NCBI GenBank assembly: GCA_963747335.1
Contig: CAVVEV010000003.1
Span: 620,001 to 684,000 of the forward strand
DNA length: 64,000 bases
Origin: Prado023 sp963747335
Lineage (GTDB): Bacteria > Actinomycetota > Actinomycetes > S36-B12 > CAIYMF01
Direction of reading: 5' to 3'
The position numbers and the translations under genes were made by a program. Positions 25,741 through 33,634 of this stretch are shown here, in pieces (the stretch's first letter is position 1; each line of letters begins with the position of its first letter). The notes beneath the pieces were generated by a model. It was not told the DNA's origin. It saw nothing but the letters and a program-made list of their open reading frames with translations, and searched no databases.

Positions 25741-26175
25741 TCACGTGGGGGTGGTGGCGATCGCGTCGAGGGCCAGCAGGTAGGACTGCACGCCGAAGCC
25801 GGCGATGACTCCCGTGGCCACTGCGGAGATCACCGACGTGTGGCGGAACTCCTCGCGGGCGTGCGGGTTGCTGATGTGGACCTCGATCAGAGCAGCTGTT
25901 CGCAGGGCCGCTGCATCGCGGAGGGCGTAGGAGTAGTGGGTGAACGCCGCCGGGTTCAGGACGACCGGCACACGCCCGTCGGCGGCCTCGTGCAGCCAAC
26001 CGATCAGCTCGGACTCGGAATCGGTCTGACGCACGTCGACCGCCAGACCGTGGAAGGCGCCGTGCGCAACGCACTGCTGGGCGAGGTCGGTGAAGGTCGT
26101 CGACCCGTAGACGTCAGGTTCGCGACTTCCGAGCCGGGAGAGGTTGGGACCGTTGAGGACCAGTACGCGCCGCAT
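25741..26175 (-). CDS. aroQ: Type II 3-dehydroquinate dehydratase
   Basis: A 144-residue enzyme for step 3 of the shikimate pathway, dehydrating 3-dehydroquinate. The start MRRVLVLNGPNLSRLGSREPDVYG includes the Asn/Arg and flexible-lid Tyr of type II enzymes. QTDSESELIGWLHEA and LNPAAFTHYSYALRDA carry further active-site residues, and IEVHISNPHAREEFRHTSV holds the catalytic His and lid Arg. The ATG at 26175 gives the family length. It is separated from aroB by 213 bases holding an inverted repeat, so it may be expressed independently. Confidence 0.96.
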   Translation of the reverse strand: MRRVLVLNGPNLSRLGSREPDVYGSTTFTDLAQQCVAHGAFHGLAVDVRQTDSESELIGWLHEAADGRVPVVLNPAAFTHYSYALRDAAALRTAALIEVHISNPHAREEFRHTSVISAVATGVIAGFGVQSYLLALDAIATTPT

Positions 26176-26242
26176 GAACCGGACTCTACTCAGCAGCGGG
26201 CTCCAACGGCAGGGGCGCGGTTGTCGCGCCAGCGTGGCTGGA

Positions 26243-26290
26243 CAACTTGGGTGGGACTTGCCGCAAGTACGGCAAGACCATCCCAAATTG
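26243..26290. repeat. Long imperfect inverted repeat between aroB and aroQ
   Basis: Two 21-base arms (26243-26263 and 26270-26290) match at 17 positions around a 6-base loop. The sequence is less G+C rich than its surroundings. It is downstream of aroB and upstream of aroQ on the minus strand, so it could terminate aroB, act in the aroQ leader, or be a dispersed extragenic palindrome. Confidence 0.6.
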
Positions 26291-26388
26291 ATGCCCGGAG
26301 GACCCTGACGGACCCTGCGCCGCACCTCGGCCACGGCAGCGATCGAGAGGCAGCACAATCAGGTTGGGCAGCGGGGCGGCGATCGGGG

Positions 26389-27480
26389 TCAGTCGGCTAT
26401 CTGGCCGTAGGCGGCCAGCAGCATGGTGGGATCCGGGCCGTCGAGGAAGATCGGCGAGCCGATGGCATCGAGGATCACGAACCGCAGCCGGCTCCCCCGC
26501 GCCTTCTTGTCCAGCATCATCGCCTCGGACAGCGCCGGCCACGAGGATCCGCCGTACGACACGGGCAGACCGATGGACGTGAGGATCTCTCGGTGCAGGT
26601 CGACCTCGTCGTCGCCGATGCGCCCGGCGAGGCGGGCGAGCTCTGCGGCGAACACCATCCCGACTGACACCGCCGCGCCGTGGCGCCAGCGGTACCGCTC
26701 GGCGCGCTCGATGGCGTGGCCGAGGGTGTGGCCGTAGTTGAGGATCTCGCGACCACCGAGCGCACGTGAGGTCTCGTGCAGATCACCGGCCACGACGTCG
26801 GCCTTGACCTGGATCGCGAGCTCGACCAGCTCGCGCAGGACCGGACTGGTCGGGTCCGTGGCCGAACTCGGGTCGGCCTGGACCAGGTCGAGGATCCTGG
26901 TGTCGCGGATGAACCCGGCCTTGATCACCTCGGCCATCCCGGCGATCAGGTCGTTGCCGGGCAGGGTCTCCAGCGAGTTGAGGTCGCACACCACGCCCGA
27001 CGGCTCGTGGATCGCGCCCACGAGGTTCTTCCCCTCGGCCGTGTTGATTCCGGTCTTCCCGCCCACGGCCGCATCGACCATGGCCAGCAGCGTGGTCGGC
27101 ACATGCACGACGCGCACACCGCGAAGCCACGTCGCGGCAACGAAGCCAGCGAGGTCGGTGGTGGCCCCGCCGCCCACGCTGACGATGGCGTCGGAGCGGG
27201 TGAAGCCGGCTTGGCCGAGCACGCCCCAGCAGAAGGCGGCCACCTGGGAGGTCTTGGCGTCCTCGGCGTCCGGGGTCTCGATGAGGATGGCCGCGTAGCC
27301 CGCCTCGAGGAGGTCCTCGCGCACTGCTTCGGCGGTCGTGCGCAGGGCGGCCGGGTGGATGATCGCCACGCGCTGGGCGTCGTGGCCGAGCATGGCGGGA
27401 AGTTCGCCGAGCAGCCCACGGCCGACGACGACGTCGTAGGGGCGCTGGGTGCGGACGGTGATCCGGGTCGCGTCGGTCAT
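26389..27480 (-). CDS. aroB: 3-dehydroquinate synthase
   Basis: A 363-residue NAD-dependent enzyme converting DAHP to 3-dehydroquinate. The nucleotide-binding block VSVGGGATTDLAGFVAATW, KTGINTAEGKNLVGAIHEPS, the metal-site residues in EVIKAGFIRD and GHTLGHAIE, and HGAAVSVGMVFAAEL are all present. Its ATG overlaps the aroK stop (ATGA), giving a coupled aroC-aroK-aroB unit. Confidence 0.97.
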   Translation of the reverse strand: MTDATRITVRTQRPYDVVVGRGLLGELPAMLGHDAQRVAIIHPAALRTTAEAVREDLLEAGYAAILIETPDAEDAKTSQVAAFCWGVLGQAGFTRSDAIVSVGGGATTDLAGFVAATWLRGVRVVHVPTTLLAMVDAAVGGKTGINTAEGKNLVGAIHEPSGVVCDLNSLETLPGNDLIAGMAEVIKAGFIRDTRILDLVQADPSSATDPTSPVLRELVELAIQVKADVVAGDLHETSRALGGREILNYGHTLGHAIERAERYRWRHGAAVSVGMVFAAELARLAGRIGDDEVDLHREILTSIGLPVSYGGSSWPALSEAMMLDKKARGSRLRFVILDAIGSPIFLDGPDPTMLLAAYGQIAD

Positions 27481-28193
27481 GATCGGGCCTCCGGATCCGA
27501 GGTGGGGTCGGGGCTCCCGGGCGGAGTGGGGCCGAGCACCGCCGTTTCGGGCCCGACCGGCTCCCCCATCGACGACGGGTCAGCGTCCTCGGGGACCTCA
27601 CGCCCCAAGGTGTCCAGGCCGAGGCCGGCGAGGATCGACTCGACCGTCTCGTCGACGCTCTGCTCGTCGGTGTCCACCGTCAGCCGCGCGACCTCCGTGT
27701 AGAGCGGGGCGCGCGCGTCCATGAGGGCCTTCATCTGGGCCCGGACGTTGCCCAGGAGCACCGGTCGCGCGCCGGAAAGGCCGGCCCGCTGCGACGCAGC
27801 GGCAAGTCCGACACGCAGCCAGACCACGGGCCGGCCGGCCAGCAGGGCACGCGTTCCGGCGTCGGTCACGGCTCCCCCACCGAGTGCGAGAACGCCGGCG
27901 TGCTCCGCGAGGGCCCTGGCGACCGCAACTGCCTCCAGCCGTCGGAACTCAGGTTCCCCGGACTCCACGAAGATGTCGGCGATCGCCCGCCCGGTCAACG
28001 CTTCCACATCAGCATCGGTGTCCCGGAAGCCGACCCCGAGCCGCGACGCGATGGCCTCGCCGACAGTCGACTTCCCCGCGCCGGGCACCCCGACGAGCAC
28101 GACGACAGGTCCGGTCGAGTTGCTGTGCACGGAATCGACACTCTGATCACCGATTCCGTACACGGCAACGGTGGATCCGTCCTCCGCCGTCAT
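27477..28193 (-). CDS. aroK: Shikimate kinase with long C-terminal tail
   Basis: A 238-residue kinase phosphorylating shikimate. A 30-residue N-terminal lead precedes Walker A VGVPGAGKSTVGEAIA. Then come DTDADVE (shikimate and Mg contacts), FRRLEA, LGGGAVTDAG (Walker B-like) and the lid region SGARPVLLG. The usual length is about 170 residues; the last 50 are Pro/Asp/Ser-rich and probably disordered. ATGA overlaps link it to aroC upstream and aroB downstream. Confidence 0.95.
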   Translation of the reverse strand: MTAEDGSTVAVYGIGDQSVDSVHSNSTGPVVVLVGVPGAGKSTVGEAIASRLGVGFRDTDADVEALTGRAIADIFVESGEPEFRRLEAVAVARALAEHAGVLALGGGAVTDAGTRALLAGRPVVWLRVGLAAASQRAGLSGARPVLLGNVRAQMKALMDARAPLYTEVARLTVDTDEQSVDETVESILAGLGLDTLGREVPEDADPSSMGEPVGPETAVLGPTPPGSPDPTSDPEARS

Positions 28194-29374
28194 CGGATCG
28201 TCAGCCCGGCCAGGTAACCCTCGACGTTGCGGCGAGTCTCGGCCACGCTGTCGCCGCCGAACTTCTCCAGCACCGCGTCGGCCACGACGAGGGCGACCAT
28301 CGCCTCGGCCACCACACCCGCGGCCGGTACCGCACACACATCGGAACGTTGGTTGTTCGCCCGCGCCTCCTCGCCGGTGGCGACATCCACCGTGCGAAGC
28401 GCGCGCGGGACGGTCGCGATCGGCTTCATGGCGGCACGCACGCGCAGCAGATCGCCGGTGCTCATGCCGCCCTCAGTCCCGCCCGCACGGCCGGATGCCC
28501 GGCGCACCTTGCCCGGCCCATCCGGGAGGATCTCGTCGTGGGCCAGCGACCCTCGAGTGCGGGCGAGCTCGAAGCCGTCGCCCACCTCCACGCCCTTGAT
28601 CGCCTGGATGCCCATGAGCGCACCGGCCAGCCGAGAGTCGAGGCGACGGTCCCAGTGCACGTGCGACCCCAGACCCGGCGGGAGGTTGTCGATGAGGACC
28701 TCGACGATGCCCCCGAGCGTGTCGCCGTCGCGGCGGGCAGCCTCGACCTCCTCGGCCATGCGGGCGGCGGTCGCCGGATCGGCGCAGCGGGCGGGGTCGC
28801 GGTCGATGGCATCGAGATCGGCCGGCGTGGGAAGCGGCGTGCCGGCCGGTACGGCGACCGACCCGATCTCGACCACGTGGCTGATCACACTCGCGCCGAG
28901 CACGTCGTTCAGGAACGCCTTGGCCACAGCACCGAGAGCGACGCGAGCCGCCGTCTCACGGGCCGACGCCCGCTCGAGGATCGGCCGGGACTCCTCGAAC
29001 CCGTACTTCTGCATCCCGGCGAGGTCAGCGTGTCCCGGACGCGGTCGGGTCAGCGGCGCGTTGCGGGCCTGGGCATCGAGGATCTCGGCGTCGACGGGGT
29101 CCGACGACATGACCTCGATCCACTTCGGCCACTCGCTGTTGCCGACCTCGATCGCCACCGGACCACCCATGGTGCGACCGTGCCGGACGCCACCGATCAC
29201 CCGGATCTCATCGGCCTCGAACTTCATCCGTGCGCCACGTCCGACACCGAGTCGGCGGCGCTGCAGCTCACGTGCGATGTCGTCGGTCGTGATCGCCACG
29301 CCGGCCGGCATGCCCTCCAGCACGCCGACGAGGGCCTGGCCGTGCGACTCGCCAGCGGTCAACCATCGAAGCAT
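28190..29374 (-). CDS. aroC: Chorismate synthase
   Basis: A 394-residue FMN-dependent enzyme that makes chorismate, the last step of the shikimate pathway. It starts MLRWLTAGESHGQALVGVLEGMPAG and shows RPGHADLAGMQKYG, RASARETAARVALGAVA and GGMSTGDLLRVRAAMKPI, all family signatures. It is the first gene of aroC-aroK-aroB. The pilus genes end 217 bases upstream, so aroC may have its own promoter or be read from the pilus transcript. Confidence 0.97.
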   Translation of the reverse strand: MLRWLTAGESHGQALVGVLEGMPAGVAITTDDIARELQRRRLGVGRGARMKFEADEIRVIGGVRHGRTMGGPVAIEVGNSEWPKWIEVMSSDPVDAEILDAQARNAPLTRPRPGHADLAGMQKYGFEESRPILERASARETAARVALGAVAKAFLNDVLGASVISHVVEIGSVAVPAGTPLPTPADLDAIDRDPARCADPATAARMAEEVEAARRDGDTLGGIVEVLIDNLPPGLGSHVHWDRRLDSRLAGALMGIQAIKGVEVGDGFELARTRGSLAHDEILPDGPGKVRRASGRAGGTEGGMSTGDLLRVRAAMKPIATVPRALRTVDVATGEEARANNQRSDVCAVPAAGVVAEAMVALVVADAVLEKFGGDSVAETRRNVEGYLAGLTIR

Positions 29375-29591
29375 TGCCCGATTCTGTCACGCCCGCGGGC
29401 TGGCGACAGGCCGCCCATCCGCCGACCGCCCCCCTCGGTGCGCTCCTCGCGGCGGCGGACGGGGTTCTGCAGGATCCGGACAGCGCCAGGCGCAGAGCGG
29501 ACACCTGTGTCCGTTTCGTGCCAGAGCCGCGAGAGGACTCCCACGCGGTCGGCGCCGCGAAGAGTCGAGACTCCAACGTCGCCCCGAGGTC

Positions 29592-30251
29592 TCAGCCGAT
29601 CGAGACGGAGTCACCCTCGCAGACCACCGCGTTCTGGTCGCCGTAGAGGAACCCTGCGCAGTTGGCGTTGAAGATGTCGTAGAGCCGGTAGTTCTTGGCG
29701 AACGCCTCGCCCTCGTCGACAGTGTACTTCTTGCCGTCGAGCTTGAGCTTCACGGAGTTGCCCAGCGGCGAGATCGTCAGTGCGGAGATGGTGCCCCCGC
29801 TGGCCGCCTTCGGCGCCGGGGCGGGCTCGGCGGCCTTGGCCTCGGACGCTGCCTTCTCGGGTGTGGGGGCCGCCTTCGCGACAATGGGCGCGAAGGGGTC
29901 CCGGCTGGTCAACCGAACACGCGCGCGCCCGGCGGCCGTGGTCTCGCCCTCTTTTGCTGCCGCCTCTGTCCCGTCTTCCGTGGCCCCACTCGCGGAGCCA
30001 GCTTCGGTCGCCGCCTCGCTGTCCGCCTCACCGTCGCCAGCCTCCGCGGCGACGGCCGGTGCTGCCGGTGCCACCGGCACGACGCCATCCGCCAACGGGT
30101 CGGATGTGGGTCGAAGGAACAGGAACGCCCCACCGAGGATGAGGCCGGCGATGACCGAGACGGCAACCACCAGGAACATCCGGGACGAGCGCTTTGCCGG
30201 CTCCGGCGCGCTGGGCGCCGCGGGCGGTCGCTCAAGGATCTGCTCACTCAT
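29592..30251 (-). CDS. PilP-like pilus assembly protein
   Basis: A 219-residue protein coded directly after pilO, with a TGATG overlap. It has a short cytoplasmic N-terminus, one transmembrane helix (about 25-46), a long Ala/Glu/Gly linker and a C-terminal domain. The linker ends in LTSRDPFAPIV, the RDPF motif seen in PilP and GspC-type proteins, and the domain (ISALTISPLGNSVKLKLDG ... VCEGDSVSIG) looks like a small beta barrel. Position and motif make it the PilP equivalent of the PilMNO alignment complex. True PilP is a lipoprotein that binds the PilQ secretin; this one has a membrane anchor instead, and no secretin gene is present. Confidence 0.6.
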   Translation of the reverse strand: MSEQILERPPAAPSAPEPAKRSSRMFLVVAVSVIAGLILGGAFLFLRPTSDPLADGVVPVAPAAPAVAAEAGDGEADSEAATEAGSASGATEDGTEAAAKEGETTAAGRARVRLTSRDPFAPIVAKAAPTPEKAASEAKAAEPAPAPKAASGGTISALTISPLGNSVKLKLDGKKYTVDEGEAFAKNYRLYDIFNANCAGFLYGDQNAVVCEGDSVSIG

Positions 30252-30964
30252 CAGGTTGCCTCCGTCGTCCCGGAATTGGTGCCGGTCGCTGACGCGTCAC
30301 CCGATGGGGACGCCGTGTCGACCGGCGGCATCGTGAACGCGCTTGCCGTGATCTGGGCCTGGAGCCCCTCAGCTTCTGAGTCGCCGCACGTGCCCTTGGA
30401 GATCGACAGCCCGGAGACGGCCACCACGCGGCGCATCGACTCGAGCTCCCCGAGGTAGGTGCGGATCTGGGCGAAGTCGCCGCAGACCGCGATCGACAGT
30501 CCCACGGACTGGACGGAGGGTGACTCCGGGGCAGGGGCCGGAGCTGCTGCGGAATCCGCGCCCCCCTCTTCCGTTCCCTCATCGGCGGGTGCCTCGGTGG
30601 CAACCGGCTCGGGCACGGCGATCACGATGGGCGCAGGGCGCGCGGGGTCCAGGGCGGTGACCGACACGTTCGCCCCGGATGCCAGACCGCTCAGGGTCCG
30701 GATCAGCGTGGGGATCGAGCTGGTGGCAGGGATCCGCTGCTGGATCGCGGCGAGCTTGGCCTCCTGGGCTGGCAGCTCCTCGCTCTGCTTCTTCAGCAGG
30801 GAGATGCGTGACTCCAACTGCTGGGAAGCGGCCTGCTGACTCGCGGTCTCGACCTCGAGCTCGGCGGCCTTGGCCCGCTGCGGTCCCGCCAGCAGCATCC
30901 AGCTGGCCACCAGGATCGCGACGACTCCCACCACCGTGGCGATCCGCCACATGCGCACGCTCAC
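30251..30964 (-). CDS. pilO: Type IV pilus alignment protein PilO
   Basis: A 237-residue bitopic protein. A short N-terminus and one transmembrane helix (TVVGVVAILVASWMLLAG) are followed by a coiled coil (about 35-75) and a ferredoxin-like domain with LSIAVCGDFAQIRTYLGELESMRRVVAVSGLSI. PilO pairs with PilN to connect the cytoplasmic PilM ring with the outer parts of the machine. As the sequence stands, the frame is open through from pilN, because of a one-base frame slip near 31066. The natural start is the GTG at 30964, which overlaps the restored pilN stop (GTGA). Its C-terminal tail is Thr/Ser-rich. Confidence 0.8.
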   Translation of the reverse strand: MSVRMWRIATVVGVVAILVASWMLLAGPQRAKAAELEVETASQQAASQQLESRISLLKKQSEELPAQEAKLAAIQQRIPATSSIPTLIRTLSGLASGANVSVTALDPARPAPIVIAVPEPVATEAPADEGTEEGGADSAAAPAPAPESPSVQSVGLSIAVCGDFAQIRTYLGELESMRRVVAVSGLSISKGTCGDSEAEGLQAQITASAFTMPPVDTASPSGDASATGTNSGTTEAT

Positions 30965-31696
30965 GGCGTCGCCTCCTGCGTGTAGCGACCGGACAGGGTC
31001 TCGGTGGTGATGTCTGCGGTCGAGCTGAAGCTCACGATGTCCGTGCCCTCCTCCTCGACTGGCTGCCAGGCCCGAGACGTACGGGTCGGCGACGGTGTCC
31101 ATCTTCGCCAGCGAGTCGAGCCAGTTGGCGACACCGTTGTAGGTCAGGGCCTTGGCCGACACCGAGAGGTTGCCCACCTTGCTGCCCACCTGGCCATCGC
31201 CCGTGGTCTCGGTGGCTTGACCGGGCCCGATCACCGAGGCATCGAGGGAGTCGAGGCTGACCCCGGACGGCATGGTCAGGGCGAGATCGTTCAGGAAGAA
31301 CGACCAGCGGACCTCGTTGCCCATGGCGATCACAAGTTGACCCTCCGCGCTGTTCACGGCCTCGAAGACCCGTGGCACTCCGGAGTAGCGGGAGGCCTCC
31401 GTCTGCAGGAGTGTGCGCTCGAAAGTCGCCTGGTCCAGGCGCTCCTGGGCGGAGGTGGCCTTCTGCCAGCTCACGAGGAACATGAGTGCGGCAACCAGCA
31501 AAGCCCCGAGGAGCGCGGCGACTGCGGTGATCTTCGCCCGCCGGACCGCAGCACGCCTCGCGTAGGAGTTGGGCATGAGGTTCACCCGGGCGAGTGCGAC
31601 CAGCGCGCTCGGGGTGGGGGCCTCGTCAAGGACGGGCGGGGGGGCCTCGTCCTCCACCGGATCGGCGGATTCGCTCCGCCCGGACAGCATGCTCAT
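30961..31696 (-). CDS. pilN: Type IV pilus alignment protein PilN (contains +1 frame slip)
   Basis: A PilN protein of about 244 residues if one base is removed. The conserved N-terminal cytoplasmic motif that binds PilM is ARVNLMPNSYARRAA. It is followed by a transmembrane helix (ITAVAALLGALLVAALMFLV), a coiled coil and a ferredoxin-like domain (VSLDSLDASV). After VSGL (about 31072) the given frame becomes nonsense rich in Arg/His. One frame over, GTDIVSFSSTADITTETLSG continues as a normal PilN end and stops at 30961, overlapping the pilO GTG. An extra base at about 31066 (C on the plus strand) explains this. ATGA overlap with pilM at the start. Confidence 0.8.
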
Positions 31697-32754
31697 GCCG
31701 CACCTCCCAGGGCGAGCCCGACGGGGACGACTGCGATCGGATCGACGAAGTTGATCTGCGCCGGGCTCAGGCCGGAACGGCTCACATCCAGACCCCCGAA
31801 TGCGGACCCGTACTCGACAGTCAGGCGCAGCCGCTCGCTCATCAGCTCGACCAGTCCGGCCAGACGCGCCGTGCCGCCACTGACCACCACCCGGGTCACC
31901 ATCCCGTGGCTCGAGGAGGCCACGAAGTAGTCCAGGGATCCGCGGATCTCATCGACGAGGTCACCGGCGATCCGCGAGATGACACGGCGAGCGGCAGCAT
32001 CCGCGGGACCGTCGCCCACGAGGCCGACCTCCCGCTTGACCTGCTCGGCCTCGACCAGGCTCAACCCGAGGTCGGCCATCAGCGCGGAGGTGATCGACCG
32101 GCCCCCGTGCAACAGGATCCGGACGAACCTCGGAGTGCCGTCCTCGTGGACGACGATGCTGGTCAGGTCCGAGCCGATGTCGACAACGGCCTCCGGATGG
32201 GAGGCCAGCCCCAGTCCCGGCCCCCAGGCGGCTGAGCGCAGGACGGCGAAGGAGCTCAGGTCGACCACCTCGGGAGTCAGCCCGGCGGCCAGGACTGCGT
32301 CCATGGTCTTGGACACCATCTCCTCCACCGCGGCGACGAGCAGTCCGCTCAGGGACCGGGATCCGTCACTGGCGCGGATCTCCTCGAGTGGGGCGAAGTC
32401 CATGACGGCCGTGGAGGCGTCGATGGGCACCTGGTCACCGACCACCAGCGGGAGGGCTTTGCGCAGCTCGGCGTGCGAGCTGTACCAGGGAACCTCGGCC
32501 TGCCGGATGACGACCCTCGGGTTGGCGACCCCGAGGGCAACCTTACGGTGGGAGAAGCCACCACCGCGCCACAACTCCACGAGGGCCGCGGTGACGGCGG
32601 AGGAGTCAACCACCTCACCGTCCACAACGGCCCCAGCGGGCAGCGCAAGCTGGCCGAATCGCAGCAGCTGCGGGGTGGACCCACGGAACGAGACCTCAGC
32701 AGCGCGCACGCTGGATGTCCCGATGTCCAGCCCGATCGTCGTCCGACGTCTCAC
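31693..32754 (-). CDS. pilM: Type IV pilus assembly ATPase-like protein PilM
   Basis: A 353-residue actin-like cytoplasmic protein that binds the PilN N-terminus and positions the pilus machine. RTTIGLDIGTSSVRAAEVSF is the phosphate-1 motif of the actin fold; VVDIGSDLTSIVVHEDG and VVVSGGTARLAGLVELM are the other two nucleotide motifs. The GTG at 32754 follows GAAGGAG at good spacing; an in-frame GTG 15 bases earlier is part of that ribosome site. The stop overlaps pilN. Confidence 0.92.
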   Translation of the reverse strand: MRRRTTIGLDIGTSSVRAAEVSFRGSTPQLLRFGQLALPAGAVVDGEVVDSSAVTAALVELWRGGGFSHRKVALGVANPRVVIRQAEVPWYSSHAELRKALPLVVGDQVPIDASTAVMDFAPLEEIRASDGSRSLSGLLVAAVEEMVSKTMDAVLAAGLTPEVVDLSSFAVLRSAAWGPGLGLASHPEAVVDIGSDLTSIVVHEDGTPRFVRILLHGGRSITSALMADLGLSLVEAEQVKREVGLVGDGPADAAARRVISRIAGDLVDEIRGSLDYFVASSSHGMVTRVVVSGGTARLAGLVELMSERLRLTVEYGSAFGGLDVSRSGLSPAQINFVDPIAVVPVGLALGGAA

Positions 32755-32821
32755 GGCACTCTCCTTCACGAGAACTGGTGAAGGAATCGGCCGGCCCGTC
32801 GGCCCACTTGAAGGGTTGCCC

Positions 32822-33598
32822 TCAGATGGTCAGGAGCCCGGCGTACCAAGACACGATGGGTTCCCCCACCAGGATCCCGGTGAGGGCGCCTGCGACCATG
32901 AATGGGCCGAAGGGGATTGCTGTGCGGCGCCCGGCCCGGCGGCCGAGCATCAGTGCCAGTCCGATGATTGCCCCGTAGACGAATCCGAGGAATCCCCCGA
33001 CGATGAGGACCCCCCAACCCAGCCAGCCCAGGGCCATGCCCAAGACGCCGGCCAGCTTCACGTCTCCCATGCCCATGCCGGCGGGGTAGATCAGGGCGGT
33101 GATCAGGTAGAACGCGAAGAGCGCGACGCCCGCGAGCAGGGCGCGCAGGAAGTCTGGCCACGCCGGCTCGAAGATCGCGGGGATGAGCAGAAGCACGGCC
33201 ATGACGGGGTAGGACGGGAGCGTCAGGGCGTTCGGCAGTCGCTTGGTGTCCAGGTCGATGAACGCCAGCGCGACGCCGACCGCGGTGAGGTAGAGGTAGG
33301 CCGGGAGCTCCCAGGACAGTCCGAAGCGGACGGCCATCGCGGCGAAGAGCACGCCCGTGAGCAGCTCGACCGCCGGGTAGCGGGCGCTGATGTGGGTTCC
33401 GCAGTGCCGACAGCGGCCTTTGAGCAGTAGCCACGACAGCACCGGGATGTTGTCGCGCGGACGGATCTCAGCGTCGCACCCGGGGCAGTGCGACGGCGGC
33501 GTGACGATCGACTCCCCCCTCGGCACGCGCCAGATGACGACGTTGAGGAACGAGCCAATCAACAGGCCGAGAACTCCGACGAACAGGACGAATGCCAC
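32822..33598 (-). CDS. pilD: Prepilin peptidase
   Basis: A 258-residue inner-membrane aspartyl protease and methylase that trims and N-methylates the pilins encoded nearby. It begins GLLIGSFLNVVIWRVPRGES and has the zinc-type cysteine pairs CPGC and CRHC of full-length PilD enzymes. The two catalytic aspartates are in AFIDLDTKRLP and GMGDVKLAGVLG. About seven more hydrophobic segments follow. A related single peptidase (Rv2551c) remains between aroE and aroC in M. tuberculosis, which lacks this pilus. Confidence 0.95.
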   Translation of the reverse strand: MAFVLFVGVLGLLIGSFLNVVIWRVPRGESIVTPPSHCPGCDAEIRPRDNIPVLSWLLLKGRCRHCGTHISARYPAVELLTGVLFAAMAVRFGLSWELPAYLYLTAVGVALAFIDLDTKRLPNALTLPSYPVMAVLLLIPAIFEPAWPDFLRALLAGVALFAFYLITALIYPAGMGMGDVKLAGVLGMALGWLGWGVLIVGGFLGFVYGAIIGLALMLGRRAGRRTAIPFGPFMVAGALTGILVGEPIVSWYAGLLTI

Positions 33599-33634
33599 CG
33601 GGTCAGCCTAGGGCAGGGGTCGCCGAGTTCGGCG

